From the NCBI RefSeq assembly GCF_964340395.1, contig NC_135566.1, positions 5,219,501 through 5,283,500 of the forward strand: a DNA stretch of 64,000 bases. The letters run 5' to 3'. The notes beneath the pieces were generated by a model. It was not told where the DNA came from, did not search any database, and was given only the letters and a program-made list of their open reading frames with translations. The position numbers were made by a program, and so were the translations under genes. Shown here in pieces: positions 1 to 31,700 of this stretch. The stretch comes from Glandiceps talaboti (taxonomy: Eukaryota; Hemichordata; Enteropneusta; Spengelidae). Positions within the stretch are counted from its first letter, which is position 1; the number at the start of each line of letters is the position of its first letter.

Positions 1-9510
<9,510 letters not shown>

Positions 9511-12369
9511 TGTGACTTTCTTGATTCGAGCCAAGTACAGGCACTGTAGGGAGAAAAAAAATTAACAATCAAATTTCGATTTTCAACACACAATCCTGAA
9601 TGTGAAGAGCTGTATGCCACCGAAGCACTATGGTTGGCGACGGACGGGGGTGTCACTGTATTCATACGGACCTATTCATAGCATTATCTATTGAAAGATG
9701 ATACGCATCTAAGGTGTTTGACAGGACAGCTGCTAACTCCATAGAGTGTAGATGTACAAGACACCCTGCTCTAGAACTATTCATGAGGCAATGGGGCGAG
9801 TTGAACAACCTCTTTCAGCTTGCTGCTTGTAAAGCTGAAACCATTATATTTTTCATAAATCACAGACTAACGTCCATTGACCCTTTGACTCTCGAACCAC
9901 TGACATGCAGTTACTAAATTCTTACTGACAACTCGAGCGGCTAAATGATGGAATGGCAGTGTTTACTTAGCATGTACTTTGATCAATCCGAAAGTACAAA
10001 AGGTCCGGTATAAAGACAGTACTCTTCTCCTTACCGAGTACATGACGTAAATAAACAACGGAGGTAGGGATAAATTGCCATTTGCGTATGTACATACAGA
10101 TGAATTACATTTATTCACTTTAAAAAATGGCGTCCAATTGTTACGTAAAGCTTTACACCTGTAGACATTATAGAGCGAGTAGTTGCAACCATAGACCCTA
10201 CACGAACTTGGGATACTTGTTCTGCATGACTACTTCCTAAGGCTGCGGTCAAAATTTACGGCGGGGGGGGGAAGAAATAAATGATGGTTGAATGGGGGGC
10301 GTTTAAAACTATGTTTTGCTTACTGAAAGGGAGACTTTGACGAATAAAGGAAATATTCTTAAAAGTTATGTTCTGTTGGTACGCCAAGTGAAGTTTGTCA
10401 AGTTGAATCCCTTTGAATGGAAGGTACGTCATGTCATTCAGCCCTATTAATGATACTATAGGGTCACATGACACATCTTACAAACAAAAACAGTAAATAT
10501 ACGTATTTCCCATGGTCTTTTTACATTGGGTTCTGTCCGTCTGTGCGTGCGTTTGTTTAACCTCATATCTCTGGCATGCACCGACTAATTTCAACCAAAC
10601 TTGGCACAAAGGTAACATACTATGTGAGACATCATTTTGTTTTTCGACCCTGTTAAATAAGGCTGAATGGGAGCCATATTTGTTGATAACATTTCACAAT
10701 TTGCATAATAACTTAATAATGTGTTTTTTACGTCTCACACAATGTTTCAGTTTTGAACGAATTCCATAAAACAAAGTACAGACACTGATAGCAAACAAGC
10801 ATAGAAATTGATATATTTTATCTCACTGTGAACACAAAAAATCAACATCAATGTCAGATTAAACAAGGACGATTCAAACACAGAACTACTAGTATTTGTT
10901 TGCCTTCACAGTGAGATAACGTTTCATCATAGGGAGCTCAGGCTCAGTTAGTTTTGTTTACAAATACAAACAAAACATCGTGCTGCCTAATTGAAACTCG
11001 GCAGTCTTTCTGTTTACTAGTAATCTAGCAGGGACGCCTTCTATAACATTCCCTCCTCGATTACCACTATGCAATGAAAGGTCACGTTGCTTCACCAGAC
11101 AGCTATAACTATTATTACTAGGTTCCACTTATGAATCATTCTTCTGGCCTTTAATCAATTTTCTGGAGTAACAAAAATTCTCATCAACATTGCTACATTT
11201 AGTGTGAGCTATCTCTAGGTGATCCACATATCCTTATTAAAGGGATTGAAACAAACGATTCGACTATTTTTTTGTCATAAACGACGATAAAAGATGACAA
11301 TTTTGGTCAGAAGTTTTTGACTAGCCAAACTATGATAGTAAATTTAGTCAGATACTTGTAGACGTGTTTCATATCAATTGGGTTTCACGACCCAGTATAT
11401 TATATTTACATTTCATCTGTGATATTGTACGACATCGACAGTTCTTACCTTGTTACGTATCCTTATAACAGTAATGTTATCGCCCAACTCGGTATATGCC
11501 AATAATTTAAAGCCACGTTCCCCGGAGAAGACTATATATGCACTGTCAAAAATGATTTTCGCCTTGAATGTTGTTAGCTTAAACAGTAGTACGCTATATT
11601 TAGACGGTAAGGTACGTTGTATCGTGCCGGACACACCCTATCAGGCACCACTTCACCGAAGGGGCGGGTCGATGAGTGTCCCCCAACACGGCATATCTTA
11701 AACTACAGTACTCCTGCTATACATTGAACCCAGACATGGTTATGGCATATGTATTTGAAAGTGACTTTAATACAACATGTTCGTGAAGTCTTGTGTTGTT
11801 CAATTTTCACATCTGCGAACTTGCCTTAGGGCTTTTACAAATAAACTTAATTGCGACGTCCCCCCTTCACGAACAAGCGGTGACTTGAAAATAAACACTC
11901 GAGGTACAGGAAGGAGAATTCGCCACTTTATTCTGACTTTTAAAGGACTGGTGTTTACCCAGAACTGTGGAATGTGAAGTAAGAGGATTGGGGTATGTAG
12001 TATTGAAAGACACGATAGTTTGATTTGATATTGAGATATCATTAAGAGTTATTAGCCGAATAGTATCATGATGTTTACTGAGAACCAGGTTACTTCGTGA
12101 GTATATATGTTCGATCGATATTTGTTCGAAATTCTGTTATCGTCACTTTCGGTTTGGGTGTTCTGAAGATGAGCGCAGACTGTGGACTTCTAATAAAGTA
12201 TGTTGTCGCGTCAGTTATTGCAGTGGCGAGCAAAAATTGCGTTCAAAGCTGACACAATTTTAGGACAATCATGAAGATTTTGACCTAGTGAAACGACGAG
12301 CCCGTTCATTAGTAACGAGGATATCCGAAGCACACGTTGTCATCGAACAATCCAATAGGTGTGATAGTG

Positions 12370-13690
12370 AACGTACAACTTACACCACGTTCACAATAAT
12401 GACATTTTTATAAACGTATTATAAAAACATTTTAGCCCAATATTATAGTTAAATGCAACTGAATAACTACTGAAAGTGTTCGAAATAAAGCAAACACATC
12501 TGTGTGTGGTCACAAATTGGCCAATCAGGTTTGAGGATATGTACACAAATTAGAAAGTCATTGCATGCAACAGACCAGTGATTGGCCAATTCATTTTAAA
12601 CCATCTGGCACTTGAGGAACACGTGTTTCTATCAGTTTTGTCATTCCGGGATTTGATTTTGATATGAGAGGACAGTCATGCCGTAGGCACTATACGTTGT
12701 GGGACGTTTGGAGGTAGTAATCTAGTTTTGTTTCTCCATGATTTCGGGAACAGACTGGTGAGTAAAATTTAATCCCCGTGTACTCTAAATTTTTACGTCA
12801 CCTTCTGAATATGTTGTCATTGTCCACAAGACTTGAAACCAGCTTTGTGTGCCTTAGCTGCAATAATTGTAGCGTTTGATGTGCTTTTAGGTTTTTTTCG
12901 TCTGTTTTTGTGCCTTTTTTCGTTCCGAAGTTTAACCCGAATCAAACGCTACAATTCCTCTTACACAAACGCAAATAGACGGAACCGATTCAGATCTGAA
13001 TCGCAAAGTTGGGCGGATTTTTCTGCTAAATTACGCCTTACCTGGCAAAATATCGGTCATTTCCTAACGCCAACATTAATTACGGAGCCTTCAAGACCCA
13101 AGAAGTGTTCAGAGGTACCCCAATTCCGTCAAAATCGGCAAATATAGCAAGGCATGCAGCATTTTGAAACAGGCGGTACCATGACACCTCGCTCACGTTT
13201 TCAATTAGGTCTCGTCTATTTGTGTTTGCGTTAGAGGAATTGTAGCGTTTGATTCGGGTTAAACCTCGGAAAGAAAAATCCCTCAAAATCATATCAAACG
13301 CTACAATTATTGCAGCTATGTGTGCCTCAAAATCTTACGTGATTTCACTGTCACTATCGCGTCTCGGGATTGCTAGCTACAGTCTTTACTAATATTGGAC
13401 ATTTTACCCCAAATGTGGTGTTACATTGCTATTTTCGACCCGTAAAAAGACCTCGAATGTGCTACATAAATTCTTTATGGCTCTGATGTAAACAAGGCGT
13501 GATAGTTGTAAAGATTGAGACTAGTTACAGTAATTTCTGCATTGGGTTTTGTTTTGAGCTTTTTACTGTTCGTGGGTTTGCACTAAAGTTATTTGCATCG
13601 TACCATTGCAATATCTGGATATTAGCCCCAACCAGTACAATATTACACAATGTGGTCGTGTAAATGATATACTCGTAAAACCAAGGTTTA
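12370..13690. repeat. Dispersed repeat family A, copy 1 (interrupted by a MITE)
   Basis: This region aligns in the same orientation with about 19110-20035. The shared core includes TGTGTGGTCACAAATTGGCC near 12505 and 19292 and AACAGACTGGTGAGTAAAA near 12750 and 19574. The flanks are also shared, up to the GTGTAAAT.ATACTCGT.AAA stretch near 13655 and 20000. Copy 1 carries an extra 464-bp insertion. The outer limits are approximate. Confidence 0.75.
12855..13318. mobile_element. 464-bp MITE with 26-bp terminal inverted repeats and 9-bp target-site duplication
   Basis: The ends TAGCTGCAATAATTGTAGCG... (12855-12880) and its reverse complement (13293-13318) are perfect 26-bp inverted repeats. TGTGTGCCT flanks both sides (12846-12854 and 13319-13327). 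A second, inner inverted pair (about 12931-12981 and 13214-13264) repeats the TIR core in opposite sense, so each arm can itself fold. It is non-coding. A 9-bp duplication points to a Mutator-like or possibly hAT-like family. The empty site survives in the paralogous repeat near 19679. Confidence 0.85.
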
Positions 13691-16245
13691 CACACGTGAT
13701 GTGCAACTAACACACAAACTCTTAGTTGAGTTGCAACAGGACGATGCTGAAGTTATCTGCAAAATCTGATTGAAAAACGAGTTCGGGTAACTGGCCGCAA
13801 CTGACCTTTTCAGTTCAAATTTCGAAAACAACTTTTAAATCGTAAGTGTTTAAACAATATAATTGTACATTTAGCATAATATGACGAAATCGTTTTAATA
13901 ATGTAGACAATTCATTAAAAGATGGTTTCTTTTAAGCGCATAATTTTTTCATTGATTGGAGGAAAGATCATAAACACACGAACATTAATCCTGTAGACAT
14001 TCGTGTGTTGCAACAGGTGCGTTTACTAGTTGACATACAAACATTGATTGCCATTGCGATGGGTAACGAATTTGTGAACAGTTCCAAACTTCCATTGGTG
14101 GTTATTCGTGACAATATGGATGAGGAATTGGGGTATTTATTTATTTTGAATTTGTATCCACTATATCAAGATTGAAAGTGTCGATGATAAACAGGAAAAC
14201 AATCTACTAGCTAACATATCTCTTTGTCAAACGTGTTCATATATAAAACTCTTCAGGCGTCCAATTATGACCATATGGTGCACAGTATATAGGTAAAGGG
14301 ACCATATTAGCTATGTACATAACAGGATGGGAAAGATGGATACGTGTGTATTCCAGATACAGGACAGTCCTAGTAGTAAGCATGGTGCATGGTAAGACCC
14401 TGGATCTGCGCTGGGAAGATTTGCGAACTAAAGCCAATAACAGTACGTTGAACAAGTCCTCGACAGTGCCTTGCTATGCCATCTGTGACAGCCAGACTAA
14501 TACAGCCCGTGATTATGATATCATGAGTGTTCAATATGTTAAAGGCCCGTGATTCCATCCCATGACTACTATCTTATGAGTTGAACCATGTGGATTAGAT
14601 CAGCCTGATTAAAACCCGATGACGTGGTTGGCTAGTTGTTCAGTTCGATTACCTTCGGTGTTGCTCAGTGTTAGTCGGCCGTAGACATGGCAACGAGACC
14701 AAAACCTGGACACATAATATAAAGAACAATTCAAGGTAAACCGTAATGGGTAATAGTGAGACTAAAATTTATCCTGATACCCGTTTATCTTCGCAGTCAT
14801 GTCATTTAAAATTTATGGAATCTCCAACCCCCTTAATCATATCCCAGTATTTCATCTCGCGTTTTATCAACGCATCCCCATGCGAATAATAAGAGGACAC
14901 TCCTAAACATTAACATCAGCTTGTCGTGGTTTGATTGTCATATACGTAAAATTTCTTATTATATACTTTATTGTATTGTACTGATATCTGGTAACATAGA
15001 TAAGGTTGCAATAAAGTTATTATTATTTATTTCTTATTAGGAATACTCCACTAAAAAAACTATTCGGAGTTCTAGCACAATGAGACGAGTTTTAGGATGT
15101 TCGCCATATTGTTTCATTTTATTCCGAAAGCGACCAAATGTGGGCAAACACCTACAATTGTATACCAATACAAAAACACTTGTGAACCAACAGGCCACTT
15201 GTAATACCCACCATTCTGAAAGGAAAAGCAAATACGCGTAAGTGTCGACAAAATGTGTAAAACCTAATCGTCTTAATGACAAATAACTACTTCTTAGTAT
15301 TGACACAATCGGCAATAAACGTCTACTTTTGTTAAGGGCTTGGTAAACACACTTCTGTTGAAGGTGGTATATTCGTACCTTCTCCAACCTTGTTGGGGGT
15401 TTTGTGTTGAATTATTTCAGCACTTAAACATGCTGTTGCATAGTTGCTCTGTTGTTACGTCATTTATATGATGTGCTCATTTGTCAAGAGACCTAATGCA
15501 ATAAATTGAATTAAATTATCACAATCGTACATTCCTTATATTATTCATGGTGCTTAGTGCGAAAGCGAGGCCGGTGACCTCTGTGGTGCGTAAAGTAGCA
15601 CCGAAAATACAAGTGAAGAGCCTCACTTTAGGCTTGAATTCCATTTTCCTTTTTGATTGTATAAAAGTCTATTCAGTACAACTTGTTATTGAAAAAAAGG
15701 GGGGATATGCATTTGTATAATCAAAATGGTCAGTTTTCATACACAATTATTTGAAGTAATTTTTATTCAGTTTTCATTTTACCTCGTTTGTGTATGTTCT
15801 GTTCAGTTTGTATTTTACTTTTTCTACATCTCATGTTATTGTAATGTAATATTTATGTTAATTTAACAAAAGGCTACATAATTCATAATCACGTGAAATT
15901 TAAGTATAGCTTAACGAGGTTTCCATCATAAAGTTTCCTGCGCCTAAATTGATACCAGAACCGGAACCGGAACCAGAACTGAAGCAAGTATACAAACAAA
16001 GCAAAGTTCTTTACTTGGTTTAATAGTCGACAAAATACAAGAACAGTAATTCCACCAGGAATGAAGAAAAACCCGAGCAAACTAAAAGTACAGTAATATA
16101 CTAGGTAAACAAGGCAACATTTCGATCACCATACACCAATTGAATATATTATTCATGCTAAATTGGAAATCATTCAAAATACTGTGGTGTCGATAGAATA
16201 TTTTATATTTTGGAAAAAAAACTAACAACAAACGTTTCTACACTT

Positions 16246-16320
<75 letters not shown>

Positions 16321-16321
16321 C
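16246..16321. repeat. (AATC)n microsatellite
   Basis: About 19 tandem AATC units lie some 350 bp past the carbonic anhydrase stop codon. Similar ATTGATTG tails end non-LTR elements in many invertebrates, so this may mark a retroposon end. No body is recognisable. Confidence 0.95.
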
Positions 16322-16671
16322 ACAAACACCCAAATATTGTATCTATCCACGCTACCCCATTGTTAGTGTGTTAGACACGATGTACCATACATGTCATCCT
16401 AACAGGTACCTGATTAGAACTGAACGACACGACGTGTCTAATAGTCAACCCCCACTGTTATAGTGAAGTTGTTGAAGAATTTTATGCTTGACATATAAAA
16501 TGGGCATACAAAAAACATTCTATTAAATTTACATCCGTGTATGATCAATTTTTTTGTTCTTGGTTGAATATTTCTTCAATATTAAAAGTAGATTTCGTTA
16601 TCTACTTTCAATGTCCAATAACACCGCATTGAGATCTAGACTAGTGCATACAACCATTCTTAACATTGGAT

Positions 16672-25335
<8,664 letters not shown>

Positions 25336-26629
25336 ATCGTACGCTTTGATTTCGGTATATAGATGGTTGTTTTTTTTCACGGGTACTGCTACGCTTACAA
25401 CCGTGACACCAGAACCGTACGTCCTTAAAGAGAATAAATGCGAAGAGGAGTAATACGCGACACTTTGCCCTGGGTTTCCAAATTAATAATTAAGCTTAGA
25501 TTGATTGGGAATGGTGCACGCAATTATAGATATATTTGTAGTAACACAAAGGTCGTACGAGAAACCTAATTTTAATCGTGTACATCGCATCTCATGGACA
25601 AATACTTCTGCAAGTCGTTATCTGGAAACGACATCAATAGTGATTCACTCACAGGCGTTCTTTGGGGGCGTGAAATATTCGAGTAGGCGTTTTCATTGTC
25701 TAAATTTTCAGAAATTAAGAACATTTTTAAATTGAGAAAATACTTTTGAGAAAATACTTAACTAATTGAATTACGTGTTTGGAAATTACCTTAAATTACC
25801 TTATATGTATCAGATCTGTGGTTAGAAACCATTCGAACGATAGTTATTGAGTTATTATCAAAATAGCGGAATTGTTTCTAAGGAAAAGATTTACTTAAAT
25901 TTGTCATCTTTTTGAAAGAACTTATTTTCGTCTACAAATAAAGGAAGAGGCACCGCCACGCACTAATCATGATTGGAATATTATCATTTTGAACTCTGTC
26001 ACGTATTGTGTCTAGCAAACACCCACAAGAAGCAGACAAACAACAACCATACTATCTAGTCGGGTTTGAAGGGAAACGTTAAAAGTACATGAAATATGTT
26101 GCACTGTCATTTGAAACCTGCCAATATAACTAACCAAGAAAAAATTGGAGCATCGGAACATCTAATTGGAGGTTACACGTTGCTCAAATAGCGTTTTAAT
26201 CAGTGTATTAAGTATTGAATTCAGATGTACACTTATATAGTTTAAATTTCCACAGTAGTTTTGGAATGTTGAGTGATTACAACCTACATACATGTAAACC
26301 TTCAACGTGGGGAGATCACTCTAGGGTGAGAGATAAGATTCACCGTCTACGCCAAGCCTCTGATCTAACTGACGGCTCAGACCACAATGTTAGTTGTCTG
26401 AGCTGACAGTAAAGATAGTCACCGTGGTAGATAAGCAAATTAAACGTCGTCTTATCTTGTATTTTAGATTAATGACTAATTAAAAAGGTGAGAATTTATC
26501 CCGACAAGTACTCTGTATCATTCAAATCTGCTGATTAACATCCTTCACCTCAAACCCACCAATGCCATTGCCGTTTACTTGCTTCAATTATATACTGTCA
26601 CAACACAAAGTTGCATATGAATATAACTT

Positions 26630-26960
26630 AATGTATGCAAATTACTGTTTCATGACCGACTCCTGTCCATCATATTTTCATTAAAATGCCTATTAAATTC
26701 CTTAAAAACCTTTGTTGAATATGGTTCAACTGTTCATAACAGGGTCATATCCGGTTATATACAAATACCCAACTTATGCAAATAACTTCAATATGTACGT
26801 GTAACATGTATGCCAAACTACCAATATGCGAATGACTATATGCATGTAACGTTTCTACCAAACCACCAGTATGCAAATTTCTACTTGAATATGCAACATT
26901 TCTGCCTAATTAACAATAAGCAAATGACTATTTAATATTGAACTTGTTTTTACCTAACTA
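26630..26960. repeat. Degenerate tandem repeats with ATGCAAAT octamers
   Basis: Loosely repeated segments read TATGCAAATNACT...CCAAACTACCANTATGC. ATGCAAAT occurs at 26635-26642, 26776-26783 and 26871-26878, with a variant ATGCGAAT at 26825-26832. Confidence 0.55.
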
Positions 26961-27244
26961 CCGATAATGACTGTTTAATATTCAACTTCTATTTATCAAT
27001 CTGTAATTTAGTAAAACTTCAGCATTTCATATAGAACCATGACACTGGATGAATGGGAATATTGCACTTTAAAAGCTATTCTCAGAAGAGATTACAAACT
27101 ATATTTTGCAAAAGACTATATAAATCCCATCTCTGTACCCAACTCCAAATATAGCATTCATAACCCTTTGTCCTCCATGTTTCTTTCTCCTGCTGATAAA
27201 CATAAAACATGCTATACTATACATGATTTCCGTACCTTAAATAG

Positions 27245-27425
27245 AATATTACCATCTTGATGCATTATAGAAATAATGAACATTCAGTTTCTTGGTCAAC
27301 ACTATAGCTTCTGCTCCATGCGCATTGCTATAAGCACACATGAGAATAAGCCAACCTTCTTGTCCTATTTTGACCCTCAAGGATGAGGTAAAAAGCTATT
27401 GCAGGTACTGAGAATTCTCCTGTCT
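27245..27425 (+). repeat. Dispersed repeat family B, copy 1
   Basis: Shared blocks include CTATTTTGACCCTC(A/T)A(A/G)GATGAGGTAAAA and GCTATTGCAGGTACTGAGAA. Related copies lie at about 49205-49385 in the same sense, and at about 36065-36172 and 59265-59460 in the opposite sense. Boundaries are approximate and the class is unknown. Confidence 0.65.
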
Positions 27426-27472
27426 TCTCATTTCTCTAATAAGTGAATTTGAAACCATGCAGAGCTATATAC

Positions 27473-27527
27473 ACATAGGTACAAATGTATGTATGTACAA
27501 CCATCAATCAGTGCATGCATGCATGCC

Positions 27528-27559
<32 letters not shown>

Positions 27560-27640
27560 TACATAGACAGACATACATACATACACACACATACACAGGC
27601 ATACACACATACATGCATACAGACAGACACAGATATATCA
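27473..27640. repeat. ATAC/ACAC/CAGACA microsatellite tract
   Basis: Interrupted runs of ACAC, ATAC and AGAC units follow one another. The His-Thr frames on this tract are spurious. Confidence 0.9.
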
Positions 27641-28587
27641 GCTTGTTTATGGCACTGCTGTGTAACTCCATTACATACAAAGGTAATTAAAAAGAGGGAG
27701 TGAGATTCGATATTGTTCAAACTTTGTCTCGGAATAACAACAAAACATAAATAATTACTCTATAGTATGACAGACATTGTATCTGCTCTATAGGAGAAAC
27801 ATAATTTTATTCACAAATAAATGCATTCTATAATTTTTTACAATGACAACACTGTCATATTTAAATACAAAAAAACCTCTAGTTGCTGTACAGCAAAAGT
27901 TGAAATATTACGTATTTCAAAAATCCTTTGTGGTAATAACTAGTTATACACTTGAACAACATAAACCATACATTTAATAGTCAATATAAAATGTCTAAAG
28001 AAGATACCACATCAGCAGGTAACAAATGATTCTATGTTGTCTTAATTTTCCATTTAAAGGTAAAGTTTGTGAATTCATTGTTCAATAAAAACTTGGGTGT
28101 TTAATGAGATAAAATGTGCTGGTTTCATTCACTTTGACTTATCAGGACAGAGTTGGCACTGATAGGTTACATAGGTGAATGACAAGCATAGAATTCAATA
28201 TAATACATAATGTATCGTCAAGATTTGTCTGATGACAGTTTTCAAAACTCTGAGTATTTTGAAATAGTCTCATAAGGAGTATGAATATTGGTAATATTTC
28301 TAAAAATGGTTTATGTTACATGTGTTCATATGAATGTCATTAAAGCTACAAATAAATATATGAATGGTATCTTTAAATTCAAACTTAGAAATGTCTTAAA
28401 TAACTGACATCATCAAATGTATATACATATATATGTACATTGCCTGCACTGAACTTTTTCATTTCGTGCCTATTTACAGCACTGTTGTTCATTCCATTGT
28501 ATTCAACAGTTAACGATATTAAAAACAAATACAAATGTAAAACAAAATACAGAGTAGACACTGTGTGAGGGATGTTTGTGCGTTATC

Positions 28588-28593
28588 TTTATT
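28588..28593 (-). terminator. Candidate AATAAA polyadenylation signal for RADX
   Basis: AATAAA on the minus strand lies about 185 nt past the RADX stop codon, a reasonable 3' UTR length. Other AATAAA hexamers occur in this AT-rich DNA, so the assignment is tentative. Confidence 0.35.
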
Positions 28594-28775
28594 GTGTCTA
28601 TCTTCACATGAAACCTTGTGATCAGTCTCACTCACTCACTGATCTTGATACATTGTTTCATAGCATTTGCAAGCTAAGACAAAATCTCCTGTAAAGGCAA
28701 AGTTGATTAAAATTTATGTGTGAAAAACAGTTTTTCAGAGGTATAGAAAACTGATCCTGGGGATAAGCCTACACT

Positions 28776-31700
28776 TCAAACAGTATAAGCTCTATTCAGA
28801 ATTATTTCAGTCTGCCCATCTCCACAGCAATATAAATCCAGTACAGCAACCAATCGAACACCTCTGAGACTGTCTAAGTCATGTTCAACTCCTTCATTAG
28901 GTGCTGTTCTTCCATGGACAACTGCAGCATTGCCAGTCTTATTGGCCTGTTGTTGCTGTGTTTGTGGACCAGTATCTCTGAGTGGGTCACTCTCAACTGA
29001 GATTCCCCTTTCTGTGTTATTCAATGTGATAAAATCAAAATTACTTCATGTTATTACCAAATACATGAGACATCTGTATTGTGGTGAATGTTTGCTTGTG
29101 TAAGTGAGAGTGGTCTCATGAACACTAAATTATTTGAAAACATTAAGTAGCTTCAACAAAGCTTTGGAGGTTGGCGCTATACAAATTTGATTGATTGATT
29201 GATTGATTTAAAGTAAAGAAGGCTGAACTTTCATTGAAAACGGACAGCAACGATAGCATGGCTAATTGTCTCATAAACTTGAACAGTTCAAACTTCACAG
29301 CTGGCTACACTCCCTTTCATATTGTAAGCTGTGTAAAGATAAACCCTTTCATTTTGATCACAAGGACAAGTGTCTGAGTAAACCACACAAGAGACACAAA
29401 CATTAAAGTCATAATACCTGTAGTTTTGGTCCCAGTTAGTAATGTCAAGAAAGACATCTTGTCAGTATTTAGTGATTCTCTGTTACTGGTCATTGAAATG
29501 TCTGGTATAAACACTGTATTTACCGCTGCTGTCCGGTTAAGTCCTACTAACGTTACATGGTAATAGTCTTGTAGCGTTTCAGACACTGGAACATCTAGAA
29601 ACACAAAAAGAAAGAAATTCAATGATGTATAAATTTCAGTGCAGTGGAGGTTTTTCTTGTGAAAGGTTAGATCGTGTGGGATCGAACAATGTTTCAGATC
29701 TAGCACTTTGTTGTTGTTTTATGGTGAACTGTTAGATCTAGTACTTTGACCTGCAACTATTTATTTTTTGACCCTTGAAAACAAGATAATGAAAATTAAA
29801 TTGATAGTGATTTGAAATGCACTGGGTAACAAGTTTTCACATGTAATTTGGACAACTCTGGTTTTAAAAAAGGCAAATTCTTCCTTTAAAAAAATATATA
29901 CATACCTTCCAGTGTCTCCTTAAGCATAGTGTTTGATACCACAGATGGTTGCAAACCAAATGAATACTGCAGTACATCACTGTATTTCTGTGAGTATATT
30001 CTAGGAAGGGTTTGTTGACAGATATGATGGCTACCTATGATTGGTATTTTTTGTTCTAGTACACACCACTGTGGGTCTACATCATAAGACAGGTCTTGTT
30101 GAGGACGGAATGTTGTAGATGATTCATTAATGTCCTGTATAGGTATAACCATGCACATAGATATACATATCACACAGATTTTACAATTTCAATAGAAATG
30201 CAGGAAATGTTGAGTAATCATTCATTATCAGGGCTTTTTAATTCTGAAGGCTTGTCAGTTTAAGAGTTACATCGTCAACACAGTCACTTTAAGTGTTATA
30301 CCATGACATCGTGCATTCTAAACCATGACATCATACATTCTAAACCATGATATCATGCACTCTAAACCATGACATCGTGCACTCTAAACCATGACATCAT
30401 GCATTCTAAACCATGACATCATGCATTCTAAACCATGACATCATGCATTCTAAACCATGACATCATGCATTCTAAACCATGACATCATGCATTCTAAACC
30501 ATGACATCATACATTCTAAACCATGACATCGTGCATTCTAAACCATGACATCATACATTCTAAACCATGACATCATGCATTCTAAACCATGACATCGTGC
30601 ATTCTAAACCATGACATCGTGCACTCTAAACCATGACATCATGCATTCTAAACCATGACATCATGCATTCTAAACCATGACATCACACATTCTAAACCAT
30701 GACATCGTGCATTCTAAACCATGACCATACATTCTAAACCATGACATCGTGCATTCCAAACCACGACATACATTCTAAACCACAACATTATGCATTCTAA
30801 ATTATGACATCATACATTCTAAACCATGACATCGTACATTCTAAACTATGACATCGTACATTCTAAGCCATGACATCGTACATTCTAAACCATGATATCG
30901 TACATTCTAAACCATGACATCGTACATTCTAAACCATGACATCGTACATTCTAAACCATGACATCATACATAAACCATGACATCATCATACATTCTAAAC
31001 CATTTTTGTGTCATGGTTAAGAATGGCTGGGTTTTCATTATGAAAGTAGATAAAGTGACTACAAGCTATTCAAACTAAAATCTTACAGGATTGTTACAAT
31101 TTCATAATATTTACGTGTGATTTTATTTGCATAATATTTTCATTAATGGATATATTTTACCTGACTGCCTTCAACATCTTTGTCACTTTGATCAGATGCT
31201 GTTTTCTGTTTCTTATCAATCATTTCCCTACCATCTTGTAGACGTTTTTTTGGTGCTGTTATCATAACTTTAACCCTTCTATTCCTAGAGGTGATGAGAA
31301 AAACATGTTATCATTTTTTATTACACGAAATGGTTTATCTGTAGTGCACAGCTTTGTTGACAACATCATATACTTTCTAACCACTTCTGAGCCATATTTC
31401 ACGTTAAAACCCTGTGAATCACAAAAAAGTATGAATTGAAAAGTGAATGAAAGAAACGACTAAGTACTGGCACACATAAAAACATAATAGTGGTCTGATT
31501 TATACAATGCACACCCCAGGGTTCCTTGTGATTTTGAGGTCATCATCTTACCATTTATGATGTTGAGATTTTTAATAATTTCATAGGATTTACCAATTTA
31601 TTATTATTTTGCTGATTTGAAGAAATATAGGATTGATTAGGTGATGAGAAATATATAAATAAATAAGCTACCCTTACAGGAAAACTATCAGAATAAAATA

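Larger units (their letters stand above)
9544..16671. other. Intergenic region between cyclase 5' end and carbonic anhydrase 3' end
   Basis: I find no convincing coding exons here. It probably contains the 5' UTR exon and promoter of the cyclase gene. It holds the first copy of a dispersed repeat (about 12370-13690) with a MITE inside it, a short inverted repeat at 10818-10831/10906-10919, and an (AATC)n tract at 16246-16321. Open frames of 60-116 codons scattered through it show no recognisable domains. Confidence 0.6.
25336..28587. other. Intergenic region between carbonic anhydrase start and RADX 3' end
   Basis: No exon is supportable here. The right edge near 25336 should contain the carbonic anhydrase promoter. 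The region holds degenerate repeats with octamer motifs (26630-26960), a copy of dispersed repeat B (27245-27425) and an ATAC/ACAC microsatellite (27473-27640). A plus-strand 73-codon frame at 27039-27260 matches nothing I know. Confidence 0.6.

Noticed and set aside
25350-25365. TATATA-like sequence just upstream of the carbonic anhydrase ATG, considered as a TATA box
   Set aside because: It is only about 20 bp from the start codon, which would place transcription initiation at or inside the coding sequence.
27039-27260. Plus-strand 73-codon frame (TLDEWEYCTLKAILRRDY...)
   Set aside because: It looks mildly protein-like but has no known family and runs into dispersed repeat B. It may be a transposon scrap but cannot be supported.
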